Assembly: GCA_002403995.1 (NCBI GenBank)
Contig: DHIV01000112.1
Location: 1-9,096 of the forward strand
DNA from: Gallionella sp. UBA4737
GTDB taxonomy: Bacteria; Pseudomonadota; Gammaproteobacteria; Burkholderiales; Gallionellaceae
Length of the DNA: 9,096 nt
Direction: 5' to 3'
Position 1 is the first letter of the stretch. Every line of letters begins with the position of its first letter. The notes below the pieces were generated by a model that made no database searches, was not told the origin of the DNA, and saw only the letters and a list, made by a program, of their open reading frames with translations. Positions 1-5,443 of the stretch are shown here, piece by piece. The position numbers and the translations under genes were made by a program.

Positions 1-46
1 CGAAGAGCACAAGTAGTCGCATAAACCGTCGTGTCTCCTCGCTCAT
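1..46 (-). CDS. cas2: CRISPR-associated endonuclease Cas2, N-terminal fragment
   Basis: Only the first 15 codons are inside the window; the gene runs off the left edge. They read MSEETRRFMRLLVLF. The 'RFMR' followed by a hydrophobic beta strand is the usual start of type II-C Cas2, whose next residues are normally the FDLPV motif. Cas2 forms the dimeric core of the Cas1-Cas2 integrase that inserts new spacers into the array. The ATG at 46-44 lies one base beyond the cas1 stop codon (50-48), so the two are almost certainly co-transcribed and translationally coupled. The call rests on position directly after cas1 and on this short N-terminus. The catalytic or structural remainder cannot be seen. 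Confidence 0.82.
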   Translation of the reverse strand, partial: MSEETRRFMRLLVLF

Positions 47-47
47 T

Positions 48-953
48 TCAGCACTCCAGCCGGTGCTGTTCCAGTCCAATGAGGGTGGGCAGTTCCAGCA
101 GCGATTCGCTGCCCCCGTCGTAGATGCGTGCCAAGCTTTCTATGCTGTGTTCGATGGCGGATAGCACGGACATCTTGCCGCGCGGCATTCCCACGTCCAC
201 ATTGAGTAGGCCGACCAATGCCGCTTTGTCCTGCGGGTTTAACTCATCGCCAGCCAGCGACATGTGCTTCGCCACGAACAAATCAACCACCGGACGGAAG
301 GGTTCGATCACGTCATCGGCCAAGTTGAACGCATTCTGCTCGCTGGCGTGGAACAGACCGATGGAAGGCAGTAGGCCATGTGCTACCAAGCCCCGTGCAA
401 TCGTGCCGCGCAGCACGGCATAGCCATAATCCAGCGCTGCATTGGCAAAGCGTGCTTGCTCACGGTGAAACCCCTTGCCGAAAAGTTGCACGAAATAAAA
501 AGCGGCAGCTTGCCCTTCCAGATTGCCGACATCGCCGGAGCGCACACGCCGTGCGTAGGAGTCCACACGATCCGCACCTTCGCGCCCTGTGAGTTTCAAA
601 CAGGCGGCTTGGTTGGCAATCTTCTGGCGCACGATGGTTGCCCAAGTTTGCTTGGCGACAGGGCGCGGCAAATCGAGCTGCAATCGCATCCAGCGTGTGG
701 CGCGTGAGTGAGATAGGAACGGTATAAATACCCCGCTGGGATGATGTGTATCGCCCGTGGCGAAGAGGCTGATGCCATACTCGCCACAGGCGGAAAGCAC
801 TGGATGGGTGAGGGTGATCTCGCGGTGGTTGAGTACGATCACTGCAATGTCCTCGAATGGCACGAAGGCGGTTTGCTCTTGCTCAATGGCAAGCCGGAAT
901 TGCTCGCGCCGCAGCTTGGCTGGGCGTGAGATGACGACGCTACGCCAAGTCAC
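48..953 (-). CDS. cas1: CRISPR-associated endonuclease/integrase Cas1 (type II-C)
   Basis: Cas1 is the integrase that, with Cas2, captures prespacers and inserts them at the leader end of the CRISPR array. I chose the GTG at 953, giving 301 aa that begin MTWRSVVISRPAKLR. This is the N-terminus typical of type II-C Cas1 (Neisseria Cas1 also begins MTWRS, from memory), and a GAGA purine stretch lies a short distance upstream. An in-frame ATG at 995 would add 14 residues inside cas9 and is less likely. In GTG-start numbering the metal-binding residues are probably E146 (in GNLEGQAAAFYF), H202 (in GLFHASEQNAFNLADD) and E217 (in DDVIEPFRP). The VRSGDVGNLE and FNLADDVIEPFRPVVD blocks are strong family signatures. 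The start overlaps the last 14 nt of cas9, and cas2 follows after 1 nt, so cas9-cas1-cas2 is a compact operon. The frame is intact. Confidence 0.96.
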   Translation of the reverse strand: MTWRSVVISRPAKLRREQFRLAIEQEQTAFVPFEDIAVIVLNHREITLTHPVLSACGEYGISLFATGDTHHPSGVFIPFLSHSRATRWMRLQLDLPRPVAKQTWATIVRQKIANQAACLKLTGREGADRVDSYARRVRSGDVGNLEGQAAAFYFVQLFGKGFHREQARFANAALDYGYAVLRGTIARGLVAHGLLPSIGLFHASEQNAFNLADDVIEPFRPVVDLFVAKHMSLAGDELNPQDKAALVGLLNVDVGMPRGKMSVLSAIEHSIESLARIYDGGSESLLELPTLIGLEQHRLEC

Positions 954-3900
954 GACGTTTCTCTGGCGGAGCGGAGAAGAGATTGCCGAGGACATCGACG
1001 TTAAACTTCTCGATGCTCAAAGCGGTTTTAAGTCCGATACTTTCAATCATTCCATCTTTGCCAACCAGATGATTTCGGTCATGAGACCAAAGGTTAATCG
1101 CACCTGTTGAGCGATTACAGCCTGCGTAGTAACCGAGGTGGGATGCGTTTTTCAGTTTCACTCGAAGCAGATCATTCGGATACATCGAGAAGCAGAATTG
1201 AAAACTGTCGTCGATTAACGTCCATTCATCTTCATCCTTGAATGCCACAACCGCCCGATTGGGTAGCGTCTTCGCCACAGTGTGATGCACATACACAGGC
1301 ACGAGATGGAACTTGTTCGCCTTGGTGAAAATATCAACCCGTACCATGCTGTCGTTCTTGGCGATGCCGCCGCGAATGGGTATGCCGGAAAGCTTGTCGA
1401 TCACCATCGTTACGCCGCGCACAATCGGGCCGGACGGATTGCCCTCGTGGTCTGGCTTGCGTAGCGGGTTGCTGGCTGGGAATGCCTTGTCGCCTTTGCC
1501 ACCGTGTTGTTCCAAGCGCATGCGGATGGCATCGTAAAGTTTTTTGTTGCGATGCGGGTCGATTAGCTTGCATGTATCGGAATCGTCTATTTTGCCTAAA
1601 TCACTCAGCGTAAGGTTGGTCAACGCAACTTTTTGGGTGACGCGGTTAGGTTTATCCGATGATGGTGCTTGCGCGTAGATCGTGTCCTTATGTGCTGCAC
1701 CGCTGTTGCGGCGTTGCGGTGCGCGCGAGACGAACAGCGGGCGCGTGGCTTCCAGCGCTTCTTCTGAGTATGTGCCTAAGCGTTGCATTTCTTCACGCAG
1801 TAACGCGATGTCATCAATCTTCAAACGTGCTTCGAGTTCATTGCGGAAATTTTCCCACGGCTTGGGGAAATGTTGCTCTAGTTGATCGAACATCGCGGGG
1901 TTGGGTATCTCGCCCGTGGTGACATCGACAAACCCTTCGCGCACTTGCTTTAGTTCTTTGCAGCGCGAGTAATCGGACAAGCGCTTGACCATGCCGTGGC
2001 TGCATGCGGCGACCACGGCGGCATCCAGCGCATGGTGGCGGTCGGAGTCGGAGCGCACTTTGACTAAGCCCCAGCGGGCGCGCAGGAACGAGGTCATCTG
2101 TCCGCTGAGCACCACGCAGCGTTTGGCTTCGCTATCTTCATGCAGTTGCAGATATTGCTCGACGTAGTTCTTGAAGAATTTGCAGATGTAGCGGGTATCG
2201 TTGAGGTTGCGCTCGCGGAATTCTTTCGCTTCTTTTTCGCCGAAGTCCTTGCGCAATAAGCGGCTGCACTTGGCGAGGCGATAGGCTTTGTTTCCTTCGA
2301 CGAAGGCGACGAATTGCCGCCAACGTTCGCTGTTGTCTTTGCCATCGAGATATTCAAAAGGCGTGCGGTTGCCTTTGTTTTGGTTCTCTTTGATATGCAC
2401 CAGCACCTTGTTGTTCTTGCTGTAATCAAAGCTTCGTGAGCGAGGCAGTGCGTGGTCGATCTCGACATAGCCTTGTTCAAACAAACGGTGAATATCTATC
2501 GGCTCTATCGAGTAAGCGCACTTGCCTTGTTGTTCACGATAAAGCTGGTACTTCTCAAACTCTTTGCCTTTGACTGCGCCCATGATGTTGAAGTCTTGAG
2601 CGAACTGAGCTTTGCCTTTTTCGTTGTTGTCGCGGAATTCTTTTTGCAGCTTTTCTATATCGCGCCGTTCATCGAGTGGGCGTGATAGGTCACGCGCCAT
2701 TTCGATATGCACATCATGCGGTGAACCATATTCTTTGATGAGCGCGTTCACGACCTTGCGCGCCTGATTGAGTGCGCGCAACACCACCGGATTGCGCGGG
2801 ATGTCCATATCGTCGTTGAACACCATGCGCCCGGTTTTATCGCGCTCTTTGTAGAACGGAGGCAGGTATTTATGTACGCCTGCGCCAACTTTGTGCAACT
2901 GACTGTGGTGGCCGTATTCCGGGATGTTAGCGACAGCCTCGTCATAACGCTGGCCTTGTTCCATGAGAGGCACGATTTGGCGCAGTGCCTTGAGCGAGAG
3001 GTTGCTGAATTTGTCGAAGCGAATATCCAACAGTGCGTCGATCATCTTTTCAGGATTGGGCAAGTTCAGCTTGCTCAACTCGGCTTTTACTTCGTCATCG
3101 TCTTTATAGACGCTCAACACCCAAGCGATGTCATCAAGTAGTTGAGGTCTGCCTTCCAGCGCATCGGTAGAGATTTTCTGCCACTCGGATGCGAGTTCTT
3201 TTTTCTCCAGCGTTTTACGCAATTCCTGCCAAGCAGGAAGTTTCACCAGCGTAGCGGATTCCGGATCTTTGGTTTTCTCATCGGTTTTTTGTCCGCTGGC
3301 ATACGATAGCCCGGTATAGCGGAATGACCCAGGCAAATAGCCCGCTTTGGTTAGCGCGGTGCGCAGTTGCTTGTAGGTAAAGTCGCCTGCTTGCTGATAA
3401 GGCATAAGAGCGATGCGACGCTCCACCTCATTCAGCGGTCGAGTTGTGCCATCGACCACGATGCGCAGATTGTTGAGGCGGGTGAGCCAGACGTGGCGTT
3501 CGGCGGTGAAGCTGGCTTTGGGCGCGCGGTATTCACTTTTCTCAAAGGTGCAATGCCCCAGCATTTTCAACAAATCGTTGCCAGCCAGCGCGGGATTCTG
3601 TGCCCAGAACAAGCCGCTTTTGCGGTCGCCGTTGCCGAGAATGGCGGCTTCCAGTTTTTCGGTGGCAAAGGGGTTGCCGAGTTGGCGCTGATGCTCGAAC
3701 AGTTTCTTCAATTCGTCGCCGAGCAAGATGCGCGATAGAGCCTTGCTGTAGTCGCCTTGTTTGTTGCGGGCAGCCCCATCCAGAATCGGCTCACTAGTTT
3801 TCTTTGTCAGTGCAGGCTTTCCATCTTCATCTACGCGTTGTGTAAAAAATTCCGTAATTACCATCTCGGCGGCAGTGCGATAGCCTTTTTCTGCCATCAG

Positions 3901-4401
3901 TCTTTTCGTGCCAGCCAGTCCTTGCTTGACCTTGCCGCCTTCGCTTTTGCTATCGCTTTCTGCCGCTTTCTCTTCGGCACGGCTGATCCAGTGGAAGCCG
4001 CGATGTTTGCACAGGTGATAGATCACGCGCGCCCATTCTTCTGCGCTCAGTGGACGGTCGAGCGCATCCACGCGCAATTGCCAAGCTGATTTTGGGACTG
4101 GCGTGTTCTTCTCGATTTTTAGTTTGAACAGGTTGGCATCCGCAATCAGCCCTTCGCGCTTGAGCAAGCGCGCTAGCTTGGTGAGTCGCCATGCACGGCG
4201 GCGCAGTCGGCGGCGTAGCAGACGCGCGGTGCGGCGGGCAAGGTTGAGCGATTCGCCTTCTTTGGCGGTTTCCGCCTTGTCGAAGCAACGCACGCCAAGA
4301 TCAATGATGCGATTTTCACCTAGCACCGCCCAGCCAACCGAAGCAATGCCAATGTCCAATCCGAAAGTCAGTGCGCCGAGATTATCTTGCTTGCTTGTCA
4401 T
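940..4401 (-). CDS. cas9: CRISPR-associated endonuclease Cas9, type II-C (Neisseria-like)
   Basis: Cas9 is the RNA-guided effector: loaded with crRNA and tracrRNA it recognises a PAM and cuts both strands of target DNA. The protein from 4401 has 1153 aa. Visible blocks in order: RuvC-I FGLDIGIASVGWAV with D16; an arginine-rich bridge helix around 56-80 (RRTARLLRRRLRRRAWRL); an alpha-helical REC lobe; RuvC-II DVHIEMARDLS with E567; HNH GYVEIDHALPRSRSF with D649/H650 and the distal N673 (in ENQNKG); RuvC-III SDRHHALDAAVVAAC with H790 and D793; and a C-terminal wedge/PAM-interacting region including LFVSRAPQRR and SMVRVDIF. All nuclease residues are present, so both nickase sites should work. 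It aligns throughout with N. meningitidis Cas9 (about 1082 aa, from memory) but is some 70 residues longer, with extra sequence in REC and before RuvC-II. The 4401 ATG is chosen because GGAG lies 6 nt upstream; the ATG at 4440 has no good site and would run through the tracrRNA anti-repeat. Confidence 0.98.
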   Translation of the reverse strand: MTSKQDNLGALTFGLDIGIASVGWAVLGENRIIDLGVRCFDKAETAKEGESLNLARRTARLLRRRLRRRAWRLTKLARLLKREGLIADANLFKLKIEKNTPVPKSAWQLRVDALDRPLSAEEWARVIYHLCKHRGFHWISRAEEKAAESDSKSEGGKVKQGLAGTKRLMAEKGYRTAAEMVITEFFTQRVDEDGKPALTKKTSEPILDGAARNKQGDYSKALSRILLGDELKKLFEHQRQLGNPFATEKLEAAILGNGDRKSGLFWAQNPALAGNDLLKMLGHCTFEKSEYRAPKASFTAERHVWLTRLNNLRIVVDGTTRPLNEVERRIALMPYQQAGDFTYKQLRTALTKAGYLPGSFRYTGLSYASGQKTDEKTKDPESATLVKLPAWQELRKTLEKKELASEWQKISTDALEGRPQLLDDIAWVLSVYKDDDEVKAELSKLNLPNPEKMIDALLDIRFDKFSNLSLKALRQIVPLMEQGQRYDEAVANIPEYGHHSQLHKVGAGVHKYLPPFYKERDKTGRMVFNDDMDIPRNPVVLRALNQARKVVNALIKEYGSPHDVHIEMARDLSRPLDERRDIEKLQKEFRDNNEKGKAQFAQDFNIMGAVKGKEFEKYQLYREQQGKCAYSIEPIDIHRLFEQGYVEIDHALPRSRSFDYSKNNKVLVHIKENQNKGNRTPFEYLDGKDNSERWRQFVAFVEGNKAYRLAKCSRLLRKDFGEKEAKEFRERNLNDTRYICKFFKNYVEQYLQLHEDSEAKRCVVLSGQMTSFLRARWGLVKVRSDSDRHHALDAAVVAACSHGMVKRLSDYSRCKELKQVREGFVDVTTGEIPNPAMFDQLEQHFPKPWENFRNELEARLKIDDIALLREEMQRLGTYSEEALEATRPLFVSRAPQRRNSGAAHKDTIYAQAPSSDKPNRVTQKVALTNLTLSDLGKIDDSDTCKLIDPHRNKKLYDAIRMRLEQHGGKGDKAFPASNPLRKPDHEGNPSGPIVRGVTMVIDKLSGIPIRGGIAKNDSMVRVDIFTKANKFHLVPVYVHHTVAKTLPNRAVVAFKDEDEWTLIDDSFQFCFSMYPNDLLRVKLKNASHLGYYAGCNRSTGAINLWSHDRNHLVGKDGMIESIGLKTALSIEKFNVDVLGNLFSAPPEKRRDLA

Positions 4402-4419
4402 TGCGTTCTCCGTGATAAT
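4391..4419 (+). promoter_or_regulatory. Predicted tracrRNA promoter
   Basis: A -10-like GATAAT (4414-4419, one mismatch to TATAAT) follows a weak -35-like TTGCTT (4391-4396) with a 17-bp spacer. This predicts a transcript start near 4426, immediately before the anti-repeat. The elements lie inside the first codons and ribosome binding site of cas9 on the other strand, so polymerase here could interfere with cas9 expression. The assignment rests on position and approximate consensus only. Confidence 0.5.
4408..4411 (-). promoter_or_regulatory. Shine-Dalgarno site that fixes the cas9 start
   Basis: On the minus strand CACGGAGAACGCA precedes the ATG at 4401, placing GGAG 6 nt upstream. The alternative ATG at 4440 is preceded by CTCACCCCGG, with no purine-rich site. 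The intervening 13 codons (MNYYNGFIITENA) resemble no Cas9 N-terminus and coincide with the anti-repeat on the other strand. The site therefore supports the 1153-aa form. Confidence 0.8.
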
Positions 4420-4425
4420 GAAACC

Positions 4426-4533
4426 GTTGTAGTAGTTCATCCGGGGTGAGAGCCGTTGCTACAATAAAGATCAACCGAAAGGTTGAGTCTGTATCCGAAA
4501 GCCCAGTGGGGAAACCTGTTGGGCTTTCTCTTT
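4426..4533 (+). ncRNA. tracrRNA (trans-activating CRISPR RNA), type II-C
   Basis: This small RNA pairs with the repeat part of pre-crRNA, allowing RNase III processing, and holds the guide in Cas9. Three parts are visible. First, an anti-repeat at 4427-4465 whose ends are inverted (TTGTAG at 4427-4432, CTACAAT at 4459-4465). Its 3' half GAGAGCCGTTGCTACAATAA nearly matches the N. meningitidis tracrRNA anti-repeat (GAGAACCGTTGCTACAATAA, from memory). Second, a perfect 6-bp hairpin TCAACC-GAAA-GGTTGA at 4471-4486, in the nexus position. Third, a 14-bp hairpin at 4497-4528: nine Watson-Crick pairs (GAAAGCCCA/TGGGCTTTC), three G-U wobbles, two G-C pairs and a GAAA loop. A T-rich run (TTTCTCTTT, 4525-4533) follows, making it an intrinsic terminator. 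The predicted RNA is about 108 nt. It is divergent from cas9 and lies opposite the cas9 leader. The exact 5' end is inferred from the promoter guess; the 3' end is firmer. Confidence 0.9.
4497..4533 (+). terminator. Intrinsic terminator of tracrRNA
   Basis: Bases 4497-4510 pair with 4515-4528 in a continuous 14-bp stem with three internal G-U wobbles, capped by a GAAA tetraloop at 4511-4514. TTTCTCTTT runs through its 3' arm and beyond. The stem probably doubles as the 3' structural hairpin of the mature tracrRNA. Confidence 0.82.
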
Positions 4534-4661
4534 GGCGGTCTCGCAGCGGCAAGGATACGGCCTCTTGGTTGTGCCGACAATGTTTACATCATGGTCATTG
4601 CCGGCTTATGCAACGATAAGAACGATAATAAGAACGATAAGGGGCCAGGATCGAATAAAAT
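4534..4661. other. Intergenic spacer with three AACGATAA direct repeats
   Basis: Between the tracrRNA terminator and the toxin-antitoxin promoter no convincing gene is seen. AACGATAAG (4612-4620), AACGATAAT (4621-4629) and AACGATAA (4633-4640) form a short, nearly tandem array just upstream of the TA promoter. Its role is unknown; it could be a regulator-binding cluster or simple slippage. Confidence 0.5.
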
Positions 4662-4710
4662 TTTGGACATATCTTTAGCATACGTTTGTTAGAATAAACA
4701 TCAGTCCAAA
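4662..4710 (+). promoter_or_regulatory. Toxin-antitoxin promoter with flanking inverted repeat (possible operator)
   Basis: An extended -10 element, TGT-TAGAAT (4687-4695), lies 29 bp before the antitoxin ATG. A -35-like TGGACA (4664-4669) is present, but its 20-bp spacing is too long, so the extended -10 is the better evidence. The region is bracketed by a perfect 7-bp inverted repeat, TTTGGAC (4662-4668) and GTCCAAA (4704-4710), 42 bp centre to centre. That is about four helical turns. Type II TA complexes commonly repress their own promoters through such sites, so this is a candidate operator. Confidence 0.5.
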
Positions 4711-4724
4711 CTTGGAGGTATGCC

Positions 4725-4934
4725 ATGTTAAGCATAGAAAATCTGACCCGCACGGAGAAGTTGCGCATGATGGAAGTGATTTGGGATGATCTGTCGCGTG
4801 ATGCGGAAACATTTTCATCGCCGGAATGGCACGCGCAAGCGTTGAAGGAAGCGGAACGTGCGCTTGCTGAAAACCAGACGCATTTTGTTTCCTGGGAAAC
4901 CGCCAAGAAGATGCTGCGTGATAGTCCTCGATGA
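4725..4934 (+). CDS. Antitoxin of a type II toxin-antitoxin pair (addiction module component family)
   Basis: This 69-aa protein fits the 'putative addiction module component' antitoxin family (TIGR02574/PF09720 type). An N-terminal helix LTRTEKLRMMEVIWDDLSRD (7-26) matches the family's LS.EEKL.L.E.LWD.L pattern. The central SSPEWHAQALKEAERAL (31-47) matches the P.WH...L..R segment. The C-terminal VSWETAKKML (55-64) matches the VSWEEV...L tail. Such proteins bind and neutralise a RelE/ParE-type toxin. A strong ribosome binding site, GGAGG (4714-4718), lies 6 nt before the ATG. The stop codon overlaps the toxin start in an ATGA, so translation is coupled and antitoxin is made first. Family members lack an obvious DNA-binding domain, so any autoregulation may need the complex. 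Confidence 0.87.
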   Translation: MLSIENLTRTEKLRMMEVIWDDLSRDAETFSSPEWHAQALKEAERALAENQTHFVSWETAKKMLRDSPR

Positions 4935-5224
4935 AAATCGAAATTCTGAGTATCGCGTTGGTTGATATTCAGTCCGGCCAACACTTTTATGAGCAGCAGC
5001 AGGAAGGGTTGGGCGCTTATTTTCTGGATTCGCTGTTTTCCGACATCGATGCTCTTTTGCTGTATGCAGGTATTCACCAGCAGTTTTTTGGTTATTACCG
5101 TGCGCTCTCGAAACGGTTCCCCTACGCAATTTACTACCGGGTGAGTGAACAAACCATTCAAGTATGGCGCGTCCTGGACTGTCGGCAGAAGCCATCACGC
5201 ATCTTGGATGCGCTACGCACTTAG
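4931..5224 (+). CDS. RelE/ParE-family toxin
   Basis: This 97-aa protein has the length and pattern of RelE/ParE superfamily toxins of the 'plasmid stabilisation' type. It starts with a beta strand (MKIEILSIALVDI), followed by a helical hairpin with a FYEQQQEGLGAYFLDSLFSDI segment (19-39). The core is GYYRALSKRFPYAIYYRV (54-71), and the final strand is IQVWRVLDCRQKPSRIL (76-92). The terminal VLDCRQKP corresponds to the conserved basic RR.P-type motif of the family. Members either cut ribosome-bound mRNA (RelE) or poison gyrase (ParE); the sequence does not show which. The ATG overlaps the antitoxin stop by ATGA, which is diagnostic of a TA operon. The reading frame is complete, so the toxin may be active. 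Confidence 0.87.
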   Translation: MKIEILSIALVDIQSGQHFYEQQQEGLGAYFLDSLFSDIDALLLYAGIHQQFFGYYRALSKRFPYAIYYRVSEQTIQVWRVLDCRQKPSRILDALRT

Positions 5225-5443
5225 CACGGCAGGATGGGTGCAGAGCCGTATATGCGAATGATGCAGTTTCTGCGTCACCACATCCCGCGCATGTTGCTAT
5301 TCATAAGCAGGATAGCAAATACCCGACAAGACAACCCGAGGTCTGGCAACGTAGCAGTCTGCAACCATACGCCGCGCAGAACCATTCTTCCGCCGTGGTG
5401 AAATGAATCAAAATATCTCAGTCTGTTCGCTATTGCACTAAGC
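5225..5443. other. Intergenic region between convergent TA and TRAP operons
   Basis: No gene is supported here. The only structure noted is a hairpin at 5259-5277 (TGATGCAG-TTT-CTGCGTCA, 8 bp with one G-T pair), 35 bp after the toxin stop. It lacks a T tract, so it is at best a weak or Rho-assisted terminator. No intrinsic terminator is visible for dctM, which ends at 5444. Confidence 0.4.

Noticed and set aside
954..995. Longer Cas1 start at 995
   Set aside because: The GTG at 953 gives the family-typical MTWRS start and a smaller overlap with cas9.
3367..3738. 123-aa plus-strand open frame opposite cas9, and other short frames across 1-4400
   Set aside because: All lie opposite or out of frame within cas9/cas1, which are unambiguous; none has a start site or family signature.
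4402..4440. N-terminal extension of Cas9 from the ATG at 4440
   Set aside because: No ribosome binding site, no similarity to Cas9 N-termini, and it coincides with the tracrRNA anti-repeat on the other strand.
4612..4640. AACGATAA repeats as a CRISPR array remnant
   Set aside because: Units are only 8-9 bp with almost no spacers and do not match the repeat predicted from the anti-repeat.
4595..5161. 188-aa minus-strand frame across the TA operon
   Set aside because: It is antisense to both TA genes, which have the ATGA overlap, a strong ribosome binding site and clear family patterns; it shows no domain.
5259..5277. Hairpin after the toxin gene as an intrinsic terminator
   Set aside because: The 8-bp stem has a G-T pair and no following T tract; listed only as a possible weak site.
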